Shown: piece after piece, positions 21,068-29,714 of the stretch
How the letters are laid out: every line of letters begins with the position of its first letter
Numbering within the stretch: the first letter of the stretch is position 1
Assembly (NCBI GenBank): GCA_963575745.1
Contig: CAUYUJ010022435.1
Coordinates: forward strand, 71,977 to 103,883
DNA: 31,907 bases
Direction: 5' to 3'
Source of the DNA: Prorocentrum cordatum
Taxonomy: Eukaryota > Sar > Dinophyceae > Prorocentrales > Prorocentraceae
Notes under the pieces: model-generated
What the model saw: only the letters and a program-made list of their open reading frames with translations
What the model was told of the DNA's origin: nothing
Databases searched by the model: none
Made by a program: the position numbers and the translations under genes

Positions 21068-21200
21068 GGGCCCCCCCCGACCAAACGCATGGAGGGGGGG
21101 GAGGTAAACCTCCCAAGCAGGGAAAGGAAGGAGGTTGGAAAAGGAAACGCCCTAGACCACCTGCGCCCAAAGGGCTGGTGGCATTAATATGCTCTTCCTG
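21068..21200. repeat. Dispersed repeat with hairpin, second copy
   Basis: After a C run (21069-21076) and a G-rich stretch, 21155-21186 nearly repeats 5791-5822. It can fold as CCACC...GCCC-AAA-GGGC...GGTGG. Both copies follow a TCTTGG array, so the two parts may travel together. Confidence 0.6.
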
Positions 21201-21399
21201 GGGTTCACACCTTGTTTTGTAAAAAGGGGAAGTCTTGGGGCTCATCTCATATTGTTGGCATCGGGTTTGCAGCGACAGCAGCTCCTGCTTGTACTTCCTC
21301 GCGATTTATTTCACGATCGCGCTCGGATAATGGGAGATGCAAAAGCTAAATCATGAGGTCTCTGGAAGCAGTGTCGGAACCTGCTTGTTTTTCGACCCT

Positions 21400-22085
21400 G
21401 ACCCTACGGATCTGCGTCACGGGCGCCACCGAATTTCAGAATGTGGCAAATTCTTTTTGTTTTTGCACCCTGACCCCGCCGATCTGCATGAGGGGTGCTG
21501 CCGATTTCAGAAATGTGGCACATCCCCTGTGTTTTTGGACCCTGACCCTGCCGATCTGCGTGAGGGGTGCCGCCGAATTTTTGAAATGTGGCAAATCCCC
21601 TGTGTTCTTGGACCCTGACCCTGCCGATCTGCGTGAGGGGTGCCACCGAATTTTAGAAATGTGGCAAATCCTTTGTTTTTTTGCACCCTGACCCTGCCGA
21701 TCTGCGTGAGGGGTGCCGCCGAATTTCAGAAATGTAGCAAATCCGTTGTGTTTTTGCACCCTGACCCCGCCGATCTGGTGAGGGGTGCCACAGAATTTCA
21801 GAAATGTAACAAATCCTTTTTGTTTTTGCACCCTGACCCCGCCGATCTGCATGAGGGGTGCCACCGCATTTCAGAAATGTGGCAACATTCTTTTTGTTTT
21901 TGCACCCTGACCCCGCCGATCTGCGTGAGGAGTGCCACCGAATTTCAGAAATGTGGCACATCCCCTGTGTCTTTTGGACCCTGACCCCGCCGATCTGCGT
22001 GAGGAGTGCCACCGAATTTCAGAAATGTGGCACATCCCCTGTGTTCTTGGACCCTGACCCCGCCGATCTGCGTGATGGGTGTAAA
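21400..22085. repeat. 72-74-bp tandem repeat, 10 copies
   Basis: The marker GATCTG occurs at 21409, 21481, 21553, 21626, 21699, 21772, 21844, 21918, 21992 and 22065, so units are 72, 72, 73, 73, 73, 72, 74, 74 and 73 bp. Each unit has a CCCTGACCC(C/T)GCCGATCTGC block and a dyad: GTGCCAC, three bases, ATTTC-A-GAAAT, GTGGCAC. Perfect examples of the dyad are at 21932-21959 and 22006-22033. All frames stay open, but indels change frame between units, so this is not one coding repeat. Confidence 0.95.
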
Positions 22086-22102
22086 TTTTTACCCACCCCA
22101 GC

Positions 22103-22330
22103 AATTCAGAGCACACGCTCAGGGCGTGGTAAAAATGCCCGTTTTGGGCCTCCCCCCTTCGCGCGGTCCATCAAAAGGGAACAGTAAGCAGCAAGAAGCA
22201 TAACTGTAACAAGGAACAGTTCGCAGCAAGAAGCAGAACTGTAACAGTGGAAACTGGAAGCTGCAACTGCTACAGGAAACTGCGAACCTAAGGCCTACAG
22301 CCTGGTGGCCCCACAAGGGGGCCGGCGGAT
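22103..22330. repeat. Dispersed repeat element, copy 2
   Basis: Homologous to 1857-2050 in the same orientation (see that entry for shared blocks). It carries an extra internal unit: GCAGCAAGAAGC occurs at about 22188 and again at about 22223, each followed by A(T/G)AACTGTAACA. Confidence 0.75.
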
Positions 22331-22549
22331 TTGGGGATCGCGCTGTCGTTCGAGACTTCCTCGCGATACATGCAGGACTCGCGCTTCAGCGACCCGCCTG
22401 CTCGACCTGGCCGCCTGGGCCGGCCTTCCCGACCCGCCTGTTAAGGTCTACCCGCCCGATCTGCACGTCTGGTTCTGCCACGTTTTCTTGCTCCTTGCCC
22501 CCCTCCTTCCAATCTCTGTCGCGAGGCGGGCCGGCGCGGCGAGCGAGAC

Positions 22550-22765
22550 AGACGCGCGCGCTACCCTGGCGAGCGCCTCCTCCCAATCATCCTCGAGGCG
22601 GGGGGTCTGTGCGGGGCCGACGCGCACCTCTGGCTGAAGGCTGAGGTGCGCCGCTTGCCCCACGCCGAGCAGGCCCGCGAGCTCGCCCGCGCGCGCCGCG
22701 TGCCTCCCCGCGGCTTGCAGGGCGAGCCGGCGCGCCCGCCGTGCGCGGCCGCGGGCCTGCGCTGA
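22550..22765 (+). pseudogene. Possible LINE C-terminal scrap
   Basis: The frame ending at the stop at 22763-22765 reads RLLPIILEAGGLCGADAHLW, then LKAEVRRLPHAEQARELARA. This resembles the tail of LINE polyproteins in protists, where a P(L/V).(L/V)E..GR(W)G.....L segment precedes a basic end. The match is only a pattern impression over about 45 residues. The frame upstream of 22550 is not convincing. Confidence 0.25.
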
Positions 22766-23440
22766 GGCGACGGCGGGCGGCGCGCGGGCGCCAGGGCGGC
22801 GGGCGCGCGGCGGGGCGGCGCGGCGGCGCTGCCCCCGAGCTCCAGCGGCGGCGACGCACCGAGCCCGGGCACTGGGCGGCTCCTCGAGGCTCCGGCGGCG
22901 GCGGGGCGCAGGGGGCGGCGGCGGCGCGCTGCGCGGCGGGCGGCCCTCCGAGGCGCTGCCGCGGGGAGCTGCGGCGCGCGGCTGCCTGGCGCGCCGGCCA
23001 GAGCGCCCCCTCCCCGCGGCGCCGCCTGGGCGCGGCGGCGCCCTGTCGCTGCGCCGGCAGGGGGCCGGAGGGCGTTGTGGAGGACGATCAATGGAGAGGA
23101 AGCGTGTTGCCAAGTAGTTTCCAGAGGTCTGACACATTCTCCAGACATGGTTTGACCATGTGAAAAAAGCGGGCTTGCCACAGGTTCAGAGCATGTTTTG
23201 CACATTTCTACGCACGTGATGAGATTGTTGCAGTGTCCAGTGTCACGGCATCCGTGGCCAGAGGGCGGCGGCGAGCGGGCGCCGCGCTGCCGGGGCGCCG
23301 GATCGTGGGCGCGCGAGCCCTCTCCTTGGGAGAAGTCCTCGTGCGGGACTTCGCCGGGAGTGGGCGCCAGTCGCCAGGTGCTGGTCCGTCCGAGTCGCTG
23401 GCGCGGGCTGGTGCGGACAGGCTTCGAACGCACAATCTGT
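22766..23440. other. GC-rich then mixed sequence, no gene seen
   Basis: 22766-23060 is GGCGGC-type DNA with open frames on both strands. 23061-23440 is more even in composition and holds no family I recognise. Confidence 0.5.
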
Positions 23441-23444
23441 CTTT

Positions 23445-23837
23445 CTGTCTGTCGGTCGGTCGGTAGACCGGTCGGTCGGTCGGTCGGTCGCTTTGTGTAT
23501 ATGTCAGTCAGTCAGTCAATCATTTTTTTGTTTTTTTTGTTTTCTCTGCCTCGCTCTCTTGTTTCTCTTTCTCTCTCTCTCTCTCTTTCTTTTTTTTTGT
23601 CTGTCTGTCTATCTCTCTCTCTCTCTCTCGCTTTCTCTCTCTCTCTCTGCCTCTCCGTCGCACATCTTTCTGTTGCACCCCCCCTCTCTATCTTCCGCAC
23701 CGCCCCCCGTCTCTCTCTCTCTCTCGTTCTCTGCCTCCCTTTTCTCTTACCTTGCCCCTCCCTTGTTTTCCCCTTGCCTATCCAGAAGACGTTCCTTCCC
23801 TTCCTTTCCCTTCCCCTCCCCCCCACCCCCCTGTCAG
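23445..23837 (+). repeat. GGTC, GTCA and CT-rich tracts leading to a 3' splice site
   Basis: GGTC units (23452-23490), GTCA units (23504-23517), then CT and CTTT repeats to about 23830. The last bases are CCCTTCCCCTCCCCCCCACC, then CCCCTGTCAG at 23828-23837, a strong polypyrimidine tract and acceptor for exon B. Confidence 0.75.
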
Positions 23838-23878
23838 GCAAGGGGCAGTTCTCGTGGTCGGACGGCTCCCGATACGAG
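23838..23878 (+). CDS. MORN-repeat protein, internal exon B
   Basis: This exon has 41 bases. Its first two (GC) complete the Gly codon opened by exon A. It then encodes KGQFSWSDGSRYE, the second half of MORN repeat 1 (KG.F.W.DG) and the first residues of repeat 2 (YE). The acceptor is TGTCAG after a long pyrimidine tract. The donor is best placed after GAG, with the intron starting GACCTG, a GA donor of the kind reported in dinoflagellates. Joining to exon C gives YE-GDF, the canonical YEG start of a MORN repeat. Reading on into the intron gives DLGEGWRETEK, which leaves the MORN pattern, so an exon end here is required. Confidence 0.72.
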
Positions 23879-24065
23879 GACCTGGGGGAGGGGTGGAGGG
23901 AGACAGAGAAAACAAGAGAGAGAGAGAGAAGTTACGTGGGCCCCCGAATGTCAGGACTCCTTCCCCGAGACGGGCTTTTCACGTCGACTCGTTTTTTGGT
24001 GCCCCGTGTCCCCAGAGGCCGCAAACTGCCAAAACCGTTCCGTCATGATTTTTCACGACGAGAGG

Positions 24066-24066
<1 letters not shown>

Positions 24067-24139
<73 letters not shown>
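24067..24139. repeat. (TG)n microsatellite
   Basis: An almost perfect GT dinucleotide run of about 73 bp. Confidence 0.95.
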
Positions 24140-24142
<3 letters not shown>

Positions 24143-24307
24143 AAGGGGGATGTGTAGAAGGGGCCTGGGGTGGGAACAAGAGGGGCGGCGGAAGGTGGTG
24201 GCGGCGTCGCGAGGCAGGCTGGTTTTGGCGGGCTGCGAAGAGTCGTGCGGCTTCTGGGTCATAGCTCGGATCTCGGGCGGCCGTTCGGGCCGTTCGGCCG
24301 TTCGGCG

Positions 24308-24407
24308 NNNNNNNNNNNNNNNNNNNNNNNNNNNNNNNNNNNNNNNNNNNNNNNNNNNNNNNNNNNNNNNNNNNNNNNNNNNNNNNNNNNNNNNNNNNNN
24401 NNNNNNN
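24308..24407. other. Assembly gap, 100 N
   Basis: Exactly 100 N, the usual placeholder for a gap of unknown size, followed directly by a run of 17 C (24408-24424). The sequence was probably hard to read through here. Confidence 0.98.
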
Positions 24408-24445
24408 CCCCCCCCCCCCCCCCCGCGTATTGTATTTTTACACAC

Positions 24446-25210
24446 AGGTTTCCCCGGAGTTGGGTTTTCGCTGGCACTTTTTCCCAAAATGCTGCGCTGA
24501 GGCGCCGGCCTCATTTTCGGGCCCCGCTCGTTCCGAATCGTGCTCCCGCTGCAGCGCTGGCATCATTTCCGCCGGCGCCCGGGCTGCACGCCCGAGCCGG
24601 CGCCGGGGCCAGCGCTCGGGCCGGGTCCGGAGCCGGTTCCGGCCGGCGCCGGAAAATCGAGTTCCGAGGCGGCGCCGAAAAAAGGCCATTCTAATGCACA
24701 TTTTCTTTTGAAAATGCTGAATTTCTGCTTCCGGCGCCCGGGCGCCTGGGAGGTCTCCCAGGCCGATTCCGACGCCCAGGCCGGCGCCCGAGCCGGCGCC
24801 CGGGCCGCGGCCGCCCGAGCCGGCGCCCAGGCCGGCGCCTGGGCCGGGTCCGGAGCCGGTTCCGGCCGGCGCCGGAAAATCGAGTTCCAAGGCGGCGCCG
24901 AAAAAAGGCCATTCCAATACAAATATTTCTTTTGAAAATGCTGAATTTCTGCTTCTGGCGCGCGGGAAGCCTTCCCCGGAGTTGGGCTTTCGCTTGCCAT
25001 TTTTCCCAAAATGCTGCTCTCGCTGAGGCGCCGGCCTCATTTTCGGGCCCCGCGCGTTCCGAATCGTGCTCTCGCTGCAGCGCTGGCCTCATTTCCGTGC
25101 TTCCGCTCGTTCCGAATCGTGCTCCCGCTGCAGCGCTGGCCTCATTTCCGCGTTTCCGCTCGTTTCGACTCGTGCTCCCGCTGCAGCGCTGGCGTCATTT
25201 CGCGTGCCAT
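24446..25210. repeat. Nested tandem and segmental repeats
   Basis: A block starting TTCCCCGGAGTTGGG, with ATTTTCGGGCCCCGC and CTGCAGCGCTGGC, occurs at about 24447-24570 and again at about 24971-25095. A second block (GGAGCCGGTTCC ... GCCGGAAAATCGAGTTCC ... AATGCTGAATTTCTGCTTC) occurs at 24629 and 24852, 223 bp apart. At the right end a 53-bp unit starting CGTTCCGAATCGTGCTC repeats at 25055, 25108 and 25161. The sequence from 24590 to 24850 is rich in GGCGCC/CCGGCG. Confidence 0.85.
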
Positions 25211-25427
25211 GCCACGGCATGCAATGCAATGCTAGGTTGATACTACGCTTCGCGGTGCTCTTCTACGCCATGCCATGTCGTGTTCTACAATGCATCGCGT
25301 ACCCTTTCGGGATCATCGCCCTGCTTGACATCTGACTGTGCAGGAAGAGAGGGGATCTGCGCCATGGCAAGGAGGGAGGGGCAGGATGTCAGATCTGACG
25401 CGAGCGCACCTAGCTTGTCCTCCCCCC

Positions 25428-25640
25428 TCCTCCTCCTTCTTCTCCTCCTCCTCCTCCTCCTCCTCCTCCTCCTCCTCCCCCTCCTCCTCCTCCTCCTCCT
25501 CCCCCTCCTCCTCCTCCTCCCCTCTCCTCCTCCTCCTCCTCCTCCTCCTCCTCCTCCTCCTCCTCCTCCTCCTCCTCCTCCTCCTCCTCCTCCTCCTCCT
25601 CCTTCCTCCCCCCTCCTCCCCCCTCCTCCCCCTCCTCCAA
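25428..25640. repeat. (CTC)n microsatellite
   Basis: A long CTC tract on + with a few CCC and TTC interruptions. Confidence 0.95.
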
Positions 25641-25649
25641 CCCGCCTAG

Positions 25650-26135
25650 CCCGCCCTCCTCCCGCCGCACGCCAAGCCAGCAGGCCGACGCCTGCCAGTG
25701 ACTCACCCCTGCGCCCTGCCCCTCCCCTCCTGCTGCCACCGGCCGCGCGCGCCTCCTCCCCTCGCCGAAGCCCGCGCGGGGCCGCCGCCGGAGCGGCGGC
25801 GGGGGCCACGCGCAGGAGTGGCCCTGGGCACTCGGAGTCTTCGCGAGTGCCCGTCGGCTCGCGGAGGGGGCCTCGGGAGGCGCTCCAGCGAGCGGCCGCG
25901 GGAGGCCCGAGCCACGGCGCGAGGGCCGCGGAGCCCCGCGGGAGTGGCTCGTTTGGGGTGCGCGGTGCGCGTCCTCCCTCCTCTTCTCTGCCTAAGTCAA
26001 GCCTCGCGCGGCCCGCCTAGCTTCGACCGGAAGAGGTGCGCTCTCGACCCGCGGATCAACACAGTTGTTTGGAGTGCGCAGCTTGCCGATCGCTGCATGC
26101 GATGCGACAGTGGCGGGCGGCGAGCCAGCAGCGCG
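25650..26135 (+). repeat. Inverted duplication, left arm
   Basis: 25650-25885 matches the reverse complement of 28265-28495 closely. The peptide MAPAAAPAAAPRGLRRGE on the - strand here reappears on the + strand of the right arm. Weaker matches continue at 25931-25946 (AGCCCCGCGGGAGTGG) and 26091-26130 (CGCTGCATGCGATGCGACAG and GTGGCGGGCGG). About 130 bp in this arm (25960-26090) have no partner. The open frames in both arms are probably GC-driven and not genes. Confidence 0.8.
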
Positions 26136-26183
26136 CGCGCGCGCGTCTCCGCGCGGCCCCGCTGTCGCATGGGCACGATAGAG

Positions 26184-26266
26184 CGAAGGATTGCAAACAA
26201 AAAGGATTGCAAAAAGGTTTGCAAACAAAAAAAACCTTGGATTGCAAAAAAACCAAACCAAAAAAA

Positions 26267-26300
<34 letters not shown>

Positions 26301-26330
26301 AATCCTTCGTTTTTTTTTTGCAATCCTTGG
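26184..26330. repeat. A/T-rich foldback with GGATTGCAA arms
   Basis: CGAAGGATTGCAAA (26184-26197) pairs perfectly with TTTGCAATCCTTCG (26296-26309). A second set pairs CCTTGGATTGCAAAAAAA (from 26235) with TTTTTTTGCAATCCTTGG (ending 26330). A run of T (26271-26298) and A runs lie between. It would form a strong RNA hairpin when transcribed. Confidence 0.85.
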
Positions 26331-26559
26331 TGCGGCAAGAACGAGGAGCACGTGAGACTGGCATCACGTCCTGCACGTTGTGAAGAGGCCTCGCCGTCGG
26401 TTGTGGGCAGCCTTTGCCATCGGGCAGCGTATCCGTTTTTCCCCAACCATCCTGTGGTGTTGGGTCCTCGTCTTGAAGAGACAGCGCCCCGCGTCTCCTT
26501 TCCTTCCGCTGCCCTGCCCCCGCTCCCATCCCTGCTCCTGCCCTTCACGTGGCTATGTT

Positions 26560-27410
26560 TCGGCCCAGCCCGCGCACGTTTCGTGGCCCCGCAAAGGAGT
26601 TCCACCTGGAGCCTCGCATGCTTCCTCTACACCATTTCGGCGCACGCCCCACACGTCTCGTAGCCGTCTGGGGAGCTCCACCGACGGCCGTGTGCTGCAC
26701 GCCTTCTCCGCACGGTGCCTGCCCGCGCCCCGCGCGTCTCGCAGCTCCCTTGGGGCCTCCGCCTGGGGCCCCAGTGGCTGCAGCCGACTGCCTTCTCGAC
26801 GCCACTTCGGCGCGCCGCCCCTCGCTCGTCTCGCGGCCCCGCGGGGGAGCTCGCTTCGCCTGCGGCCTCCTCCTTCCTCCTCCTCCTCCTCCTCCTCCTC
26901 CTCCTCCTCCTCCTCCTCCTCCTCCCACCCTGAGGCCCCAGTGGCTGCGTTCGAGTGCCTTCTCCACATCACGCCTGCGCACCCCTCGCACGTTTCGTGT
27001 GGTCGCATGGGGGCTCCACCGCAGGCCCCCGTGGCAGAGCCCGCACGGCGCACCCCCGCGCCCGATTCGGCACACCCCGCACACGTCTCGTGGCCCCACA
27101 GGCCCCCTGTGACAGGGGGCTGCGCCGAAGGCCCCAGTGGCAAAGTCAGATTGGCGCACCCGCACCCGATTCGGCACGCCCTTCGCGTTCCGTGGCCCCA
27201 TAGGGAGCTGCGCCGAAGGCCCCAGTGGCAAAGTCCGCATGACGCACCCGCACATGATTCGGCACACCCCTCGCACTTGTCGTGGTCCCGTAAACAGGGA
27301 GATCCACCGAAGTGCTCTGTGGCAGGACTCGCATGCGTGACTGCGCCCATATCGGCACACTCCTCACACGTTTTGTAGCCCCCAAAGACAGTGGCTCCAC
27401 TGAATGCCCC
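26560..27410. repeat. Degenerate tandem repeat of about 84-104 bp
   Basis: Units share ATTCGGCACACC, CGCACACGTCTCGTGGCCCC and GCCGAAGGCCCCAGTGGCA. The ATTCGG mark is at 27065, 27169 and 27257, with diverged copies at about 26634, 26803 and 27350. A CTC tract (26873-26932) is inserted in one unit. Long open frames on both strands are repeat translations. Confidence 0.85.
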
Positions 27411-27586
27411 GCCGCCTGCTGCTTCCCAGGGCCGCGCCGACAAACGCGTAGATCTGCCGTAAGGGATTACTTCCAGATGCAACCCGTGAAAGCCGACCTC
27501 TGTGACCCCATCAGCAACGTCGCCCCGTCCTTCGCACGCACGCCCTAGTCATTTTGCCCGCCCCTTCCCTTAGTCTCCGCCTGTCT

Positions 27587-27765
27587 TGCGGTACACCCTG
27601 CGAAATGCTTAAGAAATCATGGGTTAAGAAATTCATAGTCTCAGAAATTGAATAAAACCCAGAACTTCTATCAAAATCTTGGGATTTACATTGAAACGTT
27701 AAGAATAATCGAGACTCTGGCCGAAAACTTAGGTTTTCTTAAGCATCGCATAAGGTGTACTCGCA
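27587..27765. mobile_element. Candidate MITE, 179 bp, AT-rich with terminal inverted repeats
   Basis: The ends match in inverted order. On the left, TGCG and GTACACC (27587-27597) are followed by TGCG (27599-27602) and ATGCTTAAGAAA (27605-27616). On the right, TTTCTTAAGCAT (27735-27746) is followed by CGCA (27747-27750), GGTGTAC (27754-27760) and CGCA (27762-27765). AGTCTC (27637-27642) and GAGACT (27711-27716) are placed symmetrically inside. The interior is AT-rich in a GC-rich neighbourhood and has no ORF. Size and structure fit a miniature inverted-repeat transposable element, but I could not define a target-site duplication. Confidence 0.55.
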
Positions 27766-27814
27766 GCTGCATTTGGGTCCTTCGCTGGGCTGATATCCCA
27801 TAACCCACGTCGGG

Positions 27815-27990
27815 CGTGCCATTCCCGCGCGCATTTGCGCTCGAGCCGAGCTGGAGACGTCGACTACGAAGACGACGAGGACGAGGAGCAGGAGGAGGGA
27901 GGGCAAGGCCCCGCCGTCCCCGCGCGCATCTGCACCCGAGCCGAGGCCGGAGACGTGGGGGCCCCAGTCGGCGTGCTCGTCGGTTCTCGG
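27815..27990. repeat. Two-copy repeat of about 105 bp with GAC/GAG triplets between
   Basis: CCCGCGCGCAT(T/C)TGC is followed by CGAGCCGAG and GGAGACGT at about 27821-27860 and 27918-27957. The spacer is GACGACGAGG-type. Confidence 0.7.
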
Positions 27991-28179
27991 AGGCCGTCCA
28001 GCCTCGGGATGCTCTCCGGCAGCTGCGCCTCGGCGGCGGCGGCGTCCCCGGGTTGGTGCCCAGAGCGTGCCGAGCGGCCGCCGCAGACCCGAGAAGCCGA
28101 GCGGCCCCTCGCTGGATGGACCTCTGGTGGCGGTCTTCGGGGGGGCTGGCGGGCAGGGGGGGGGCGCCCGAGTGAGCAG

Positions 28180-28495
28180 GCGGCCGCCCGCCACTGCCGC
28201 ATCGCACGCAGCGGCCGGCGAGCCCCACGCCACAGGCCACGCCCGCGGGGCTGCATCCCCTGGGGCCGGGCCCCCTCCGGGAGCCGACGGGCACTCGCGA
28301 AGGCTCCGGGTGCCCATGGGGCCACTCCTGCGCGTGGCCCCCGCCGCCGCTCCGGCGGCGGCCCCGCGCGGGCTTCGGCGAGGGGAGGGGGCGCGCGCGG
28401 CCGGTGGCAGCAGGAGGGGAGGGGCAGGGCGCAGGGGTGAGTCGCTGGCAGGCGTCGGCCTGCTGGCTTGGCGCGCGGCGGGAGGAGGGCGGACC
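28180..28495 (-). repeat. Inverted duplication, right arm
   Basis: Reverse-complement partner of 25650-26135, about 2.0 kb from it. See the left arm for matching blocks. Between the arms lie the foldback, the 84-104-bp tandem array and the candidate MITE. Confidence 0.8.
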
Positions 28496-28779
28496 AGGCG
28501 GGTTGGGGCAGAGTGTGCGGAGGCGTCTGGGATTCAGCGGGGGCCCTTCGTCTTCGGCCGCCGTCCTTGTCCTCGTCCTCCTGCCCTGACAGCCGCCTAT
28601 CTGATGTTTTCCATGCGCGGCCCCAGAGGTCCCGACCCGTCCGCGCAGCCATTTTTTCGACCTGGATCCGGTTCGGGTGGTCCTGGTGCCCGACAAACGG
28701 CCCGCGGAGGCCGATATGACCCGAACGGTCTTATTTCTTCCCTGCGCTCGCGTGGCTGGATGGATGGCTCCGTCTCCGG

Positions 28780-29105
28780 GGGCGATACTTGGGTGCAACA
28801 CATGGGGGCGACATTTGGGGGCAGGGGGCGATACTTGGAGGGTAGTACCCTTGGACAACATGTGGGGGTGATCCATGGGGGCAGTACGTGGGGGCAGTAC
28901 AGGAGGGGTCACATGGGGGCAATACGTGAGGGCGAGCCGTGGGGGCAACACGTGGGAGCGGTCCATTGGGGCGATACTTGGGGGCAACACATGGGGGCAA
29001 CACATTGGGGCAATACATGGGGGCGATACTTGGGGGCAGTACATGGGGGCACTACATGGGGGCAGTACATGGGAGCGCAACACTTGGGGGCAATGGGTGG
29101 GGGCA
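28780..29105. repeat. 13-bp G-rich tandem repeat
   Basis: Units of GGGGGC followed by (A/G)(A/G/C)(C/T)AC(A/T)T, for example GGGGGCAGTACAT. The cleanest part is 28980-29080. It puts a run of five G every 13 bases on the + strand. Confidence 0.9.
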
Positions 29106-29214
29106 ACGCTGTCGCCCGCGCCCCCGCCTCCGCGCTCTTATCCCCAAGTGCGGTGTGTTACGTATCTTCGGAACTCTGGGTCCTCGTCTTCGTCCTCCTC
29201 CCGTTCTCCGTGGT

Positions 29215-29231
29215 CGTGGCCGTGGTCGTCC

Positions 29232-29263
<32 letters not shown>

Positions 29264-29264
29264 A

Positions 29265-29354
<90 letters not shown>

Positions 29355-29615
29355 TTGTCCTCGCCGTCGTCGTTGTCGTCATTGTCCTCGTCGTCGTCGT
29401 CGTCGTCGTCGTCGTCCTCGTCGTCGTCGTCGTTGCCGTCGTCGTCACAGCCGCCGCCGCGTTCGTGGTCGTCGTGGTCGTCGTGGTCGTCATCGTCGTC
29501 GTCGTCTCCGTCGTCGTCGTCGTCGTCATTGTCCTGGTCCTCGTCCTCGTCCTCGTCGTCGTGATCGTCGTCGTGATCGTCCTCGTCCTCGTCCTCGTCG
29601 CCGTCGTCCACGTCG
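29215..29615. repeat. GTC/GCC triplet microsatellite
   Basis: GTCGCC hexamers (29228-29320) are followed by GTC triplets with CTC and ATT interruptions. It ends about 20 bp before the acceptor of exon C. The Val/Ala, Arg, Ser and Asp runs are not genes. Confidence 0.9.
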
Positions 29616-29636
29616 CCGTCGTACGTCGCCCTGCAG

Positions 29637-29714
29637 GGCGACTTCCAAGACAACGACATCCACGGGACTGGCCAATACACGTGGAGCGACGGGCGCCGAT
29701 TCTTCGGCGAGTGG
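29637..29714 (+). CDS. MORN-repeat protein, internal exon C
   Basis: This exon is 26 codons in phase 0: GDFQDNDIHGTGQYTWSDG, then RRFFGEW. It completes MORN repeat 2 (YE from exon B, then GDF..NDIHG.G.Y.W.DG) and opens repeat 3 (F.GEW). Preceded by CGTCGCCCTGCAG. The exon end is placed after TGG, where the intron would start GCCTGG (GC donor), because reading on gives AWSSAGAPSRR and loses the pattern. After EW a MORN repeat normally needs another 15-18 residues (about ...N.(M/K)HG.G...W.DG), so a further exon is expected downstream. I could not find it convincingly in this window. The protein's identity is open; MORN repeats occur in many dinoflagellate proteins, including ones annotated as PIP5K-like. 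Confidence 0.78.

Larger units (their letters stand above)
10126..23837 (+). other. MORN gene intron, about 13.7 kb, GC donor
   Basis: Starts GCAGCC and ends CCCCCTGTCAG. It is defined only by the reading frame and MORN register of its two flanking exons. It contains a decayed retroelement-like ORF, a broken copia RNase H, microsatellites and tandem arrays. The junction is ambiguous by a few bases because both ends carry GGCA (AACGGCAGC and TCAGGCAAG); only the cut G/GC keeps frame and acceptor AG. Confidence 0.6.
23879..29636 (+). other. MORN gene intron, about 5.8 kb, GA donor
   Basis: Starts GACCTGGGGG and ends CGTCGCCCTGCAG. It is inferred from the frame and repeat register of exons B and C. 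It contains the assembly gap, so its true length is unknown. Confidence 0.6.

Noticed and set aside
21400-22085. Tandem repeat protein from the 72-74-bp array
   Set aside because: Unit lengths of 73 and 74 change the frame between copies, so no single frame encodes a regular repeat.
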